From Spiroplasma citri (GTDB lineage Bacteria > Bacillota_I > Bacilli_A > Mycoplasmatales > Mycoplasmataceae): DNA of 64,000 bases. Below are positions 48,995 to 58,089 of the stretch, piece after piece. Made by a program: the position numbers and the translations under genes. Each line of letters starts with the position of its first letter. The first letter of the stretch is position 1. The DNA is taken from positions 868,001 through 932,000 of the forward strand of contig NZ_CP013197.1 of assembly GCF_001886855.1 (NCBI RefSeq). The letters run 5' to 3'. The notes under the pieces are model-generated. The model saw nothing but the letters and a program-made list of their open reading frames with translations, did not search any database and was not told the origin of the DNA.

Positions 48995-49348
48995 TTATTC
49001 TTCTTTATCGATTATTTTTACTTTGCCAGTTTTTTCGTCAATTATGACATTATCGCGATATCCTTTTTCGGTTTTGTGTTCTTTATTGTGGCATTTCATG
49101 CATAATAGTTCTAAATTTTTTCATGCAAAAAGTTTATCAATGTTTCAATTAATAAAATCTTGATCGGTAATATATTCTTTGTGGTGAACAATAACACCAT
49201 TAACTATATATCTCTTTTGATAACATCGTTCACATATTCCCATTTTGCTATTAAAATAATCGTTTCTTATTTTTACTCATTTTTTATTGCGATAAAATTT
49301 ATGTCTAATTGGACGATTTTTATCATAATCTTTTCAATTATTTTTCAT
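48995..49348 (-). CDS. HNH endonuclease
   Basis: A 117-residue protein with CERC near residue 38 and an HNH core: VHHKEYITDQDFINWN, then LELLCMKCHNKEHKTEKGYR. Two CxxC pairs probably bind structural zinc. Small HNH proteins near terminases take part in phage DNA packaging or act as homing nucleases. Start at ATG 49348, just after recT. Confidence 0.8.
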
Positions 49349-49352
49349 TTTC

Positions 49353-50206
49353 TTAATCAGAAAACATTTCATTAACAGCTTTAGCAATTTCTTCATCATC
49401 ATTTATTTCATTACTGCTAAATTCTTGTTCTAAATTTAGATTTAGTTCATCTTTTTTGTTATTTAATTCAATAACATTCTTATCTTCTTTATTTTTTATG
49501 TTAGGATTATCACTAAACTCTTTGCTGTTATTAATAATTATTGCTTGATCATGTTGATAGGCTTCTTGCATTTCAACTGACATAATACCTCATTTTCTTA
49601 AAAGTTGGGTTAATACTGTTTTAAGTGCCATTCCCTCATAACTTCCAGCCGTAAATTTTCCGTAAGTTTGATAATTCTTAGAATATGTTTTAAAATTATT
49701 TTCGCATTTTTCTTTACTTCAATATAAAGTTTTTTTATAACCATTTAGTAGTTTAAAAAACGCAACATATCCGATTGTTTCTTTTTTTGTTCGTTCATTT
49801 TCGTTGGTTATTCATTTAAAATTGTATTCTTGTTCTAATTCGTCAAAATTTAATAATTCACCTTGTTTTACTTCTATTGCGTTTATTGTTAAATATTTTC
49901 CTGTTCGGATTGCTAACTGAATATAACCCTTATAACCAATTTGCAACTGTCCTTTTCCATTATATGGAACAATATAGGCTATCCTAAGTTAGGATCTAAC
50001 GGTAAATCTAATAACATTGCTTTTACACAAGCAGATAAAACACTCATTAAATTTATTTTTTCTTTATCAAATAAACTGGGATTATTATTATAAATTGTTA
50101 AGATATTTTTACGAAATAAATTAATTTCTTTCTGATTTGTTAATTTTTCATTAATTCAATTATTAACTTTTGAATTATTTAATATTAATTCAATTTTATT
50201 ATTCAT
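49353..50206 (-). pseudogene. recT: Phage recombinase RecT, one-base deletion
   Basis: ssDNA-annealing protein that pairs with a 5'-3' exonuclease in phage recombination. The N-terminus MNNKIELILNNSKVNNWINE, the mid stretch QLQIGYKGYI (read after the break), TIGYVAFFKLLNGYKKTLYW and TAGSYEGMALKTVLTQLLRK are characteristic. One base is missing in the PNLGYAY codons near 49971 (present in the 45884 copy), which introduces an early stop. The C-terminal tail is acidic (NDDEEIAKAVNEMFSD). Confidence 0.82.
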
Positions 50207-50207
50207 T

Positions 50208-50339
50208 TTATTTTTTCTCCTTTTTTATTTTTCACAAATAACACGAATAGCAATTATATTTATGTAATTTTGTAAAAAAGCATAATTTTATATTTTTACA
50301 TTTTAAAAAATGATTACGATATTTATTACATTTTTTCAT
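50208..50339 (-). CDS. Small Cys-rich phage protein, 43 aa
   Basis: Same as 46113-46244; one base separates it from the recT start region and it overlaps the gene before. A zinc-binding role is suggested only by its Cys content. Confidence 0.6.
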
Positions 50340-50556
50340 TATATTTTTTTCTTTCTAAAATTAGATCTAACTTATCATCTTTACAAATAACTAAATTATT
50401 TTCCCCATAATTTTTTTTAAAATATTCTCATTCCCAAGTTGAATTAATATTGACATCTTCAACATCAATACCAGTTATATATTCACCAAAATAAATTTTA
50501 CATGGTCGTTTACCTTTTTCAGAACGATAACATAAAATATATTTATTAGTTTCCAT
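50326..50556 (-). CDS. Small phage protein, 76 aa
   Basis: METNKYILCYRSEKGKRPCK; differs from 46231-46461 at the start (ETN for KNN) and one Ile for Thr. Lies between ssb and recT. Confidence 0.6.
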
Positions 50557-50558
50557 AT

Positions 50559-50993
50559 TTAATCTCATAAAATCGCATCATCATTATTTTCAAATGATTT
50601 ATTTGCTTCTATTTCTTCTAAACGAATATTTCTTGTTGCTGATTGGGTCTGATTTATTTTTGTGGGTGTTATGGGAGGTGTACTATTTTTTAAATTATTA
50701 TTAGTTTGTAAAAATTGACAACTATAAACTCTTACCGTTCACTGTATTTTATTTTCTTTGTCTTTAAAAGACTGTAAAATACCTGTAATTGCAATTTGAC
50801 TACCTTTTTGACAATATTACTGTAATACACTTGCTTGTTTATTTCAAACTTGAGAAGGAATAAAATCAGTTTCTTTTTGGGTTGAATGTGGTCTTGTTAC
50901 TGTTAATTGAAACATGGCATATTCTTTACCATTTTGTGTTCTTTTAATTTCAATATCTTTTGTTGTTCTACCAATGGCAATAAATTGATTCAT
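50559..50993 (-). pseudogene. ssb: Phage single-stranded DNA-binding protein, nonsense codon
   Basis: MNQFIAIGRTTKDIEIKRTQ, then FQLTVTRPHSTQKETDFIPS and QIAITGILQSFKDKENKIQW, an OB-fold SSB. A TAA at about 50821 (after VWNKQASVLQ) interrupts an otherwise open frame. The C-terminal tail (ENNDDAILWD) resembles the acidic tip of SSBs. It is part of the exonuclease/RecT/SSB set. Confidence 0.8.
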
Positions 50994-51007
50994 ACTAATA
51001 TTCCTTT

Positions 51008-51094
51008 CTAGTGTTTTGGTTTTTTATTTTCTTTGTTGCATTTAAAACAATAACCTCAATATTTTAATTTGGGACAATATTTTTTAATTTTCAT
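51008..51094 (-). CDS. Tiny Cys-containing ORF, 28 aa
   Basis: MKIKKYCPKLKYWGYCFKCN then a Lys-rich end; three Cys with CFKC. Starts inside the end of the exonuclease gene and stops before the ssb ribosome site. Possibly a leader peptide; uncertain. Confidence 0.4.
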
Positions 51095-51803
51095 AGTTTC
51101 TTTTCTCGTTATTAGAATTATTTTTTAAAAATGTATGCATTATTTCTTGTCATTCTAACTTTAATTGATTGGTAATATTGAAACGATTTATATTAACACC
51201 ATTTTCGTTAATTATTCAAATTTCACCAATATTACTAGTAAAAATATTATTTTTTTCAAGTAAATAATTATATGCTGTAATTTGTATTTTTGCTTTATTA
51301 ATTTTTTCAGCATTAAAGTATTTTCAAGTTTTAAAATCAACAACAATAGCTTTGTTATTTTCATAATAAATTAAATCGGGAGTGCCACACACTTTTCCGT
51401 CTGATAAGGGTATTTCAAACATAATAATTGATTTAATAAAATCGTTTTTTATTCTATTAAAAAAATTATAGAATAACTCAATTATTTTTAAACTTTCTTT
51501 TATTGTTGATATTTTTTTACTATTTTTAATAATTGTTTTATAATCTTTTCTATTTTCTGTTTGGAAAATTGCATCATATAAAATCCGTGAAATAAACTCA
51601 TGAATAATTTTTCCTCTTTCTGTTGCATTTTTAAAAAGTTCATTATTTTTCATTAATTTATCATATTGAATTTCAGTATTATTAAAATAACTAATAATAG
51701 CGGTAATGCTGGGGAAAATAATATTATCTATAAAATAAGAGTGGTTATCTTTTTCAAAATTTACATTATATTTTAATTTAATATTATTACTAATAAATTG
51801 CAT
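51084..51803 (-). CDS. PD-(D/E)XK exonuclease (RecB/Cas4-like), phage type
   Basis: A 239-residue nuclease: HSYFIDNIIFPSITAIISYF, TERGKIIHEFISRILYD (the conserved GxxxHxxIE-like segment), then the catalytic core CGTPDLIYYENNKAIVVDFK followed by TWKY, giving Asp...(D)xK. IQITAYNYLLEKNNI matches the QxxxY motif. It supplies the 5'-3' end resection for RecT annealing. Upstream of ssb and recT in the same operon. Intact. Confidence 0.8.
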
Positions 51804-51808
51804 TATCT

Positions 51809-52486
51809 TTAAAAATGATGTTTCTTTTCATATAATATTTCTAAACCATTAATATTTGGAATTTCATTATTATTTTCTTTAATTGCTTTTTTAATCGCTT
51901 CTTCATCAATAGTTTTAATAATAAATTTTTCTGGCACTTTTTCAATATCAATAATATTTATTTTTAAATCTCATCTTGTTTTTAAACCTTTAACTTTTAT
52001 GTCTTCTTTATTCAAAATTTCAGAAATTAAATTATTTTCTTTATTATTATTTAATTCTTTTAATTGATTTTCAGCCGCATTCATTCAATTAATTTGTTTA
52101 GTCAATATTTCAATTTGAATAACATCTGTTTCTAATTTTTCAAAAGATTTAGTAATGTATCTATACAAACTATCAATTATTTTAAGTTCTGATCAATTAT
52201 TAACAATTGGAGTTATTATTTTTTTAATTGTAGATTTTAATAATATTTTTAATTCAGTACCATAATCTGCATCACTTTTGTTATTAACTTGAAAATTGTT
52301 AATATTTTTAATTAAATTATTCAAATTTTTTAAATCATTATCAATATTTTTTAAAAATAATAAATTATTTGCCACACATTTTTTTAATGTTGAGATAATA
52401 AATTCATCTTTATTTTTAAAATCATCTAAATCTTTATTTGTTTTAATAATTTGATTTATTTGATTTTCGCTTTTTATTACATCCAT
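51809..52486 (-). CDS. DUF1351-like phage protein
   Basis: A 225-residue protein rich in coiled coil (NIDNDLKNLNNLIKNINNFQ, LETDVIQIEILTKQINWMNA). It ends with a pattern typical of DUF1351: LKTRWDLKINIIDIEKVPEK then IKKAIKENNNEIPNINGLEI. Such proteins accompany RecT-type systems in Gram-positive phages and have no established activity. Five bases separate it from the exonuclease start. Confidence 0.7.
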
Positions 52487-52797
52487 TATTTTTCCTCCTT
52501 ACTAGGTAATTTGTAATATTTAGAATTATCTTTTAATTGTCAAGTTCAATAATCTTTATGTTCATTGTTATGGCAAATTTCATCTGCTTGTCAACTTGTT
52601 TCACAATCTTCATCATAATCAACATTTCCCCATCGACATTGAAAATAAAAATCTTCTTTAAATAATTGTTGTTGTTTTAATTCATCAAGTTCTTTACCTA
52701 AATTTTGATTAAAATAATGTGCCATTTCTAATTGTTCTTTAAGTGCTTCATTTTCTTCTTTAACTTTGTTAAATTTAATTGATTCTGTTATATTCAT
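52486..52797 (-). CDS. Phage hypothetical protein, 103 aa
   Basis: MNITESIKFNKVKEENEALK, a coiled-coil half, then CRWGNVDYDEDCETSWQADE and HNNEHKDYWTWQLKDNSKYY. Overlaps both neighbours (TAATG junctions), so it is translated with them. Not recognised. Confidence 0.6.
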
Positions 52798-53030
52798 TAT
52801 TCATCCGCCTCAATAACAGTTAATTGTTCTAATTGTTCTTTTGTGATTTTAATATCTTTTAAATCGGCCCAACGTAAATCAGCTTCTTTTAAAACAGCAC
52901 CTCGTAAAACAGCACAACGTAAATTAACACATCGTAAATCTAATTTTTCACTTTCTAAATATTTACTGATTTTATTTTGTTCAACACTAACTCCTGTTAA
53001 ATCTTTTATCATTTCGTGTAATGTTTTCAT
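52797..53030 (-). CDS. Pentapeptide-repeat protein, 77 aa
   Basis: MKTLHEMIKDLTGVSVEQNK precedes four or five A(D/N)LxX-type repeats (LDLRCVNLRCAVLRGAVLKE then ADLRWADL). The short solenoid could mimic DNA as other pentapeptide proteins do; that is inference. A paralogue with the same N-terminus, truncated after two repeats, is at 61142-61282. Confidence 0.65.
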   Translation of the reverse strand: MKTLHEMIKDLTGVSVEQNKISKYLESEKLDLRCVNLRCAVLRGAVLKEADLRWADLKDIKITKEQLEQLTVIEADE

Positions 53031-53031
53031 T

Positions 53032-53205
53032 TTATAATTCCTCCTTATTTTTAATATTTTTAATTCCTTGATAACTATTAAAGTAATATTTATGATTTCT
53101 AATTTTAAATTTATTAATTGTTTCTAATGGTTTATTTTCGATATCATAATCTGAGAAATCAAAATAACCAGCACAATAATTACAATGTGAAATAAACTTA
53201 CTCAT
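53032..53205 (-). CDS. Small phage protein, 57 aa
   Basis: MSKFISHCNYCAGYFDFSDY with CNYC, then basic residues ending KNIKNKEEL. Start chosen at the ATG after GGAGGAAAT rather than the upstream in-frame ATG. Possible zinc knuckle. Confidence 0.5.
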   Translation of the reverse strand: MSKFISHCNYCAGYFDFSDYDIENKPLETINKFKIRNHKYYFNSYQGIKNIKNKEEL

Positions 53206-53207
53206 TA

Positions 53208-53591
53208 TTAAATTTCCTCCCCACATGTATGACAATTCAAATAAGAAAAATTATTTTTGAGATATTTTACATAATCACATATCATTTCAAATTCACCCTC
53301 TATATTGATAAGTATTGACCATTGTTTTGATTTAGAATATTTACATTCTTGACAATGATCACAATCACATTCAATTCTTTGTTCTAAATCACAATAATCA
53401 TTAATTCTAAATTTATCTTTATATTTTGTATTAAATTCTTCTTTTGTCATATTAAAAATTTCCTCCAAATTCTTTTCTGCAATTAAAGTATCAATATAGT
53501 CATAAGCACTTTCTTCTGAATGACATTCTTCTAATGCTTCATTAAATAAATCTTCTTCTGTGTAAACTTTGCCATCTTCATCTTTTCACAT
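53208..53591 (-). CDS. Cys-rich phage protein, 127 aa
   Basis: MWKDEDGKVYTEEDLFNEAL (second codon is TGA = Trp), an acidic N-terminal half, then IECDCDHCQECKYSKSKQW and a C-terminal CHTCGEEI. Seven or more Cys suggest one or two zinc sites. Another ATG at 53450 with GGAGG could give an 80-residue form. Not recognised. Confidence 0.55.
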
Positions 53592-53644
53592 ATTATTTAT
53601 GCTCTTTACAAATTTCATTTATTCTTTTTCGTAATTCACATTTT

Positions 53645-53839
53645 TTACATTTTTGATAAATTCTTAAATAGTTGATTTCACAATGGATTATTTACAACTT
53701 CATCTATTGCTTTTTTAATATCTTCGTCACTTTTTTCTCAAATAGTATCAATGTCAGTTTGACTGGTTTTAAATTTTGCTTCTTCTAATTTTTTATCTAA
53801 ATAATTATCAATATCTTTTTTTGCAACATATTTTTTCAT
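53645..53839 (-). CDS. Small phage protein, 64 aa
   Basis: MKKYVAKKDIDNYLDKKLEE to VNNPLWNQLFKNLSKM. Acidic, helical-looking, no motif. Tightly packed between neighbours on the same strand. Confidence 0.5.
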
Positions 53840-53840
53840 A

Positions 53841-54176
53841 TTATTTATTTTCCTTTAATATAAGTTCTAATAATTTAATAGTTTTTTTATTATTTTCAAT
53901 AATTTCAGTATATGGTTTACACCTATTTAATTCTTTTTTAAGATATCCGTTAATATTTTCAGTGTTTTTTTCCACATTTTTTATTCGCTCCTTTATTGAT
54001 ACATAGTCGTCGCTACTTAATATTTGTAACAAGAAATTACCATCATTATCAATAATATTAATAACAGCATCTTTATCTTGTTCCTGGAATGAAATTTTAT
54101 AGCAGTATTCATCATCTAATTTATTAATAATTTCTTTTTGAAATTCTGTTAATTGTAAATTTTTAATTTCTTTCAT
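53841..54176 (-). CDS. Phage hypothetical protein, 111 aa
   Basis: MKEIKNLQLTEFQKEIINKL, then FQEQDKDAVINIIDNDGNFL and a coiled-coil C-terminus. The ATG at 54176 follows AAGGAGATAAATA; an in-frame ATG at 54209 overlaps the previous gene and is less likely. Confidence 0.55.
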   Translation of the reverse strand: MKEIKNLQLTEFQKEIINKLDDEYCYKISFQEQDKDAVINIIDNDGNFLLQILSSDDYVSIKERIKNVEKNTENINGYLKKELNRCKPYTEIIENNKKTIKLLELILKENK

Positions 54177-54177
54177 A

Positions 54178-54345
54178 TTATTTATCTCCTTGTCATTTAA
54201 TATTTTCATTTTCTAAATCAATAATGGTTGTTTGAGAACAACTTTTATTGTTAGCAGTATATTTTGCTTCTTCTAATGTATAAAATAATTCAGTATCTAT
54301 TCCAGTAAATGAACTATTTGTTATTAATAAATATCTTTTTTCCAT
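54178..54345 (-). CDS. Small phage protein, 55 aa
   Basis: MEKRYLLITNSSFTGIDTEL to NENIKWQGDK, with TGA for Trp near the end. Its 3' end supplies the ribosome site of the next gene. Confidence 0.5.
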
Positions 54346-54358
54346 AATTTAATTACTC

Positions 54359-54478
54359 CTAATTTTTTTTAGTATTTAATGCTCAATGTTCATCAGTAAT
54401 TTCATCTTTTGAAACTAGATAACTTCTAAGCATTAATTCATTTATTTTGTTGATAGTTTTTTTATTTAACTTTTTCAT
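54359..54478 (-). CDS. Small phage protein, 39 aa
   Basis: MKKLNKKTINKINELMLRSY to ITDEHWALNTKKN, after a TAAGGAGG site that overlaps the upstream gene end. Confidence 0.45.
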
Positions 54479-54480
54479 CT

Positions 54481-55020
54481 TTACCTCCTTAAATTTCCTT
54501 GGTTAATTTTTTTTATTATTTTGATACTTAATAAATAAAAAGTTGGTAAGCATATTGTGTTTACAATTAAAACTCCGATTATTATTTGTTCTATATTTAA
54601 AATTTCGAGATTTAATCAAAAAAGTATAAAATCAATTGGAAAATAAATTATTAAATTTATTAATAATAGTAGGATAATTTTTCAGAAATTATGACATTTT
54701 ATTAAATAAATAATCCTTAATAAAATTGCTAATAAACCAGTTCCTAAATTTCAACATAATGATCCTAGCGTAAAACCCCATAATGATAAATCAACTAATA
54801 AATGACCAACAAAACCAATAAATAAACATCAATATCAATTTAAAATAAAAGTACTAATAAAAACTGGGATTAAAAATAATGGAATTGATGTTCTTAAAAT
54901 AATTTGTATTCGCATTACTTGGGATAATACAACCATCATCGCAATTAAAACTGCTATATAATTTATGTTTTTAATTAATAAAAAATAATTATTGTTTTTG
55001 CATTTTTTTATATTTAGCAT
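54481..55020 (-). CDS. ECF transporter S-component-like membrane protein, 179 aa
   Basis: Six hydrophobic segments. RTSIPLFLIPVFISTFILNW, then YWCLFIGFVGHLLVDLSLWG and SLCWNLGTGLLAILLRII resemble the ECF-type riboflavin/unknown S-component family (PF07155-like: G..GH..D). Such subunits bind a vitamin and join a shared energising module. Its position within a phage operon, in the same direction and with short gaps, is unexpected. Start is ATG 55020, overlapping the upstream gene by 32 bases. Confidence 0.6.
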
Positions 55021-55222
55021 AACTTAGGCCTAATTTTTTAGCTTGTCTTTTATCTTTTTGTTTTTGTTTATATTCTTCATCAATTAAATTAATGTTGTTT
55101 AATAATTCTGTTTTTTGTACGTCAGACAAACCACAATTAGATAATGCAATTAAATAAAGTTTTTGTTTTTCTTGTTCTAATTCTATTTTTTCTAACTTAG
55201 CCAAAATTGAAGCAATATTCAT
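54989..55222 (-). CDS. Phage hypothetical protein, 77 aa
   Basis: MNIASILAKLEKIELEQEKQ, helical and charged, ending KKLGLSYAKYKKMQKQ. After GAAAGGAAAT. Not recognised; may be a small phage regulator. Confidence 0.55.
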   Translation of the reverse strand: MNIASILAKLEKIELEQEKQKLYLIALSNCGLSDVQKTELLNNINLIDEEYKQKQKDKRQAKKLGLSYAKYKKMQKQ

Positions 55223-55240
55223 TTTTTTATTTCCTTTCTC

Positions 55241-55757
55241 TTAAAATTCAAATTTAAACTGAATATTTTTTAATCTTTTTTTAATTATTTTGTAATATTC
55301 ATTATTTATTTCACAACCCAATCACTTTCGATTTAACTGTTCACAAGCATAAGCTGTTGTACCACTTCCTAAAAAACAATCTAAAATTAAATCATTTTCT
55401 TTGCTATATTTACTAATTAATCGATTAAATATATATAATGGTTTTTCTGTTGGGTGTCTCGTTAATTTTTTTCCGATTGAATAATTAAAAATTGTTTTTT
55501 TACTTTCATAATCATTTTTATAATTCGGAATTCGATGTTTTTTAGAATAAATTATCATACAATATTCTTTATCTTGATAAATATGATTATTAGTTGGCAT
55601 TGGATTTGTTTTGTTTCAAAGAATAAAATCATAAAGCATATCTTTTTTACGAACTCAATCTAAATAATCAATAATTTGTTGTCTATTCATTCAAATTAAC
55701 ATAAATTTAGTTTTTGAAATTCGATAAAACTCATCTAAATAAGTATTTATCTATTTA
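55241..55757 (-). pseudogene. DNA N4/N6 methyltransferase, C-terminal fragment
   Basis: Contains FYRISKTKFMLIWMNRQQI, ILWNKTNPMPTNNHIYQDKE, the target-recognition part, RHPTEKPLYIFNRLISKYS and the SAM-binding motif LILDCFLGSGTTAYACEQLN. The N-terminal part with DPPY is missing here; a matching N-terminal fragment with LILTDPPYLY is at 61996-62154. Viral debris begins just upstream. Confidence 0.8.
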
Positions 55758-55808
55758 ATATATAATCTTAAAACTTTGTATATTATTTAAAACTTTTTTG
55801 GGAATATT

Positions 55809-56250
55809 TTAATTTAAACTTTTTAAGTCTTTAATTAATTGTTCTTCTTTTTCAATACTTCAATTTGTTAAATTATTATTGTTATTATTTGCTTTTACTT
55901 TTTTAGGTTCACTTGAAAATAATGCTTCTTTCATATTAGTAAAGTAATTTTGTTTATATTGATTATATAAATTAATTAATTCCGTTCCAGTTAAATATTT
56001 TCAAATATTTCGCTTTAAATTTTCATCATATTTTACAATAGGGTAAGAATTATCATAAATCAAACCGATTGCTACTTGTTCCAAATGTTTTTCACTCGGA
56101 TAAATAAACTTATTACTCAATCAAAAACCAATATGACGATTATGATTAGGTAAATTAATAAAACTTGCTTTTTCTGTTGCAAAAGGTATAAATTCCTTAC
56201 TAAATAAAACAATTATCTATATTCTTATTTTTCTTAACAAAATTACTCAA
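55809..56250 (-). pseudogene. Conserved SpV1 protein, frameshifted
   Basis: TTG start ([16 protein letters not shown]) then an extra T near 56203 shifts the frame; the remainder is open ([20 protein letters not shown] to KEEQLIKDLKSLN). The downstream viral genes are missing. Confidence 0.75.
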
Positions 56251-56264
56251 TTTTATCAAAATCT

Positions 56265-56350
56265 CATAACTAAATATTTGTTTAATAAACATTGTTATAT
56301 TTAATGTTTATCTATTGTTTATTTAATGTTTAATAAACATTGTTATTAAC
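56265..56350. repeat. Iteron-like repeats, debris copy
   Basis: AACATTGTTATATTTAATG, TTTAATGTTTAATAAACATTG and related motifs, as upstream of the membrane-protein gene in the complete viruses. Confidence 0.5.
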
Positions 56351-56496
56351 ATTATTAAAAATATAAAATAGTAAAAATTGGCACACTGAAAAATACTATT
56401 AACAAGTTTAATAAAAGAAATATAAAATTAAAATTAATAAATCTAATAGCATAACTAGTGTGCCATAGATGAGTTATTCATCTTGTTATATTAGAA

Positions 56497-56742
56497 TTAT
56501 TTAATTTTACTAAAAAAGATTTTTAAATACCCAGTTTTTCAATCAAACTCTATCCTTGAATTTTCCAAATTATTATAAAGTCAAATTTTTTCTTTGTTTA
56601 TATACTTAATTTGATTTAATAAAACTTTGTGATTTTGACAAGTTCATAAAATTTTATTTGTTTCAAATTCTTCGGTGATAAATGATGATAATTTATAACA
56701 ATTAATAACATCACATATTTTTTGTTGTTTAATAATTTTCAT
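56497..56742 (-). CDS. Hypothetical phage/plectrovirus protein, 81 aa
   Basis: MKIIKQQKICDVINCYKLSS, then EFETNKILWTCQNHKVLLNQ and a C-terminal FDWKTGYLKIFFSKIK. Three Cys. The frameshifted sister copy is at 18495. Upstream lies the 39-aa CxxC gene; the two may act together. Not recognised. Confidence 0.6.
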
Positions 56743-56757
56743 TTTTATAAATCAAAT

Positions 56758-56877
56758 TTAATATTGACTATAATAAATATCTTCAAATCATTCTGTTTTT
56801 CCACGATGTTTAACTTTATGAACTCGCTTTGGTATTCCGCATTTACTGCATTTAATCATAATATTGATTTTTTCCAT
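56758..56877 (-). CDS. Tiny CxxC protein, 39 aa
   Basis: Matches 18360-18479 apart from His/Gly changes (VKHRGKTEWFEDIYY). A single CSKC pair. 15 bases separate its stop from the next ATG. Confidence 0.55.
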
Positions 56878-57112
56878 TTTTAGTTTCTCCAATCTAATAT
56901 TTAACGATTGATTTATTAATATAACTAAGTGAAACAAAACAAGGACAACACCTTTACTAAGTTAGTATGTGTGTTATTTACTAATTTCTTAATTTAATAC
57001 GGTTTTTTTCAGAAAGGAAACAACTTTTTATTATTTTAAAAATTATAAATATATAAAGATGCTGTCCTTGTTTTGAATCAATTAGTTATTTTGGGTTTTT
57101 TCAAATAAAAAA

Positions 57113-57399
57113 ACAACCCTTTAATAAAAGTTGTTTTGGCGAATTTCATTTTACAATATACAATATAATAAATAATTAAGAAAAATAGTATGTAAGAAAA
57201 GGGAAAATTTAAATTTTCCCTTTTCTTACATTAAATTGTTAAAAATAAGCATATTTTTTATTATTAACTTAAAAATATTGCTAATTCAAAATAATTATGA
57301 TAAAGTAAATATTGTAAATGATTTTAAAAATATCAATACTATTTTTAAAATAAATGACTTTAATTAATCTAATTAAATAATAGGAAAGAAAATTTTGAT
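57113..57399. other. Intergenic with terminator and perfect palindrome
   Basis: A minus-strand hairpin (AACAACTTTTATTAAAGGGTTGTT) sits at 57113-57142 beside the mobile border. The 40-bp perfect palindrome is at 57191-57230. The rest is AT-rich and holds the promoter and AGGAAAG site of the 57400 gene. Confidence 0.6.
57191..57230. repeat. 40-bp perfect palindrome
   Basis: TGTAAGAAAAGGGAAAATTT followed directly by its exact complement, with no loop. It could act as a terminator (T-rich right arm), but a loop-free 20+20 palindrome could also be a protein-binding site or a resolved junction. Confidence 0.85.
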
Positions 57400-57717
57400 A
57401 TGGGTTTTACATTAGAAATGAAAGAAAGTTTGAAAAAAACTTATAAATCAATTAAAAAAGGAATTAATTCATTTTTAAAAAAACTTGGTTTTAATAAAAA
57501 AGATGCAGCTGAATTTACAGATAAATTGCTTAAAGATGGCGGAAAAGAAATAGCAAAACGCCAAGCAATGACAAAAAAACAAGCCCAAATTCATAACCAA
57601 GTTAAAGCACAATCTCCAGAAGTTAATCAAGAAGTTTTCAGAAACTTTATGGATGTTATGAATGAATTACATGAAAAAACACAAGAAAAAACTGAAGAAC
57701 AATCATACGATAGATAA
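57400..57717 (+). CDS. Hypothetical protein, 105 aa
   Basis: MGFTLEMKESLKKTYKSIKK, strongly basic first half, then helical ITKKQAQIH-like and acidic C-terminus (MDVMNELHEKTQEKTEEQ). No membrane segment. A terminator follows. Its + orientation and stand-alone structure make it look like a host or cargo gene between two mobile remnants. Not recognised. Confidence 0.6.
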   Translation: MGFTLEMKESLKKTYKSIKKGINSFLKKLGFNKKDAAEFTDKLLKDGGKEIAKRQAMTKKQAQIHNQVKAQSPEVNQEVFRNFMDVMNELHEKTQEKTEEQSYDR

Positions 57718-57754
57718 TTTAAAAAATTATCCATTGTTTACTATAAAGTTGCCT

Positions 57755-57786
57755 TAATAATCTAGATTATATCTAGATTTTTTTTA
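57755..57786 (+). terminator. Terminator after the 105-aa gene
   Basis: AATCTAGATTATATCTAGATT stem (AATCTAGAT/ATCTAGATT) followed by a T run. Confidence 0.8.
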
Positions 57787-58089
57787 ATTTGTATTGTAAA
57801 GATTCAAGTAGGTAATACCAACCTTGTTAATATGATATTATATCTTTTATTTTAAAATACAATATTTTTTCAAAAAAAATTATTTTTTTAAATATAAGTT
57901 AATGGCTGTATAAATTATTTAAGGGTATTTAATATATTTTAAGAAATTATGGAATAAATAATTTACATAATTAATTTAAAAATACCATGTTTAATTTTAT
58001 TGTCAACAAATTTTTATATTTTTTTAAATTTAATCACAACAAAAAAATGCATTGCATTTTTATTAAAATTATTTAACTTAAAAATAAAA
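57787..58089. other. AT-rich intergenic region
   Basis: No gene seen. Contains AAATGCATTGCATTT (about 58044-58059), a short palindrome, close to the end of the transposase remnant; it may be part of the element end. Confidence 0.4.

Larger units (their letters stand above)
55780..57112 (-). mobile_element. SpV1-related debris with the 700-bp module
   Basis: Order on the minus strand: terminator junction ATTTGAAAAAACC (57112), inverted-repeat block, 39-aa CxxC gene, 81-aa gene, border motif GGCACACTAG, iteron-like repeats, then a broken copy of the 146-residue gene. It is the same module as 18131-18868, in inverted orientation. Confidence 0.75.
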
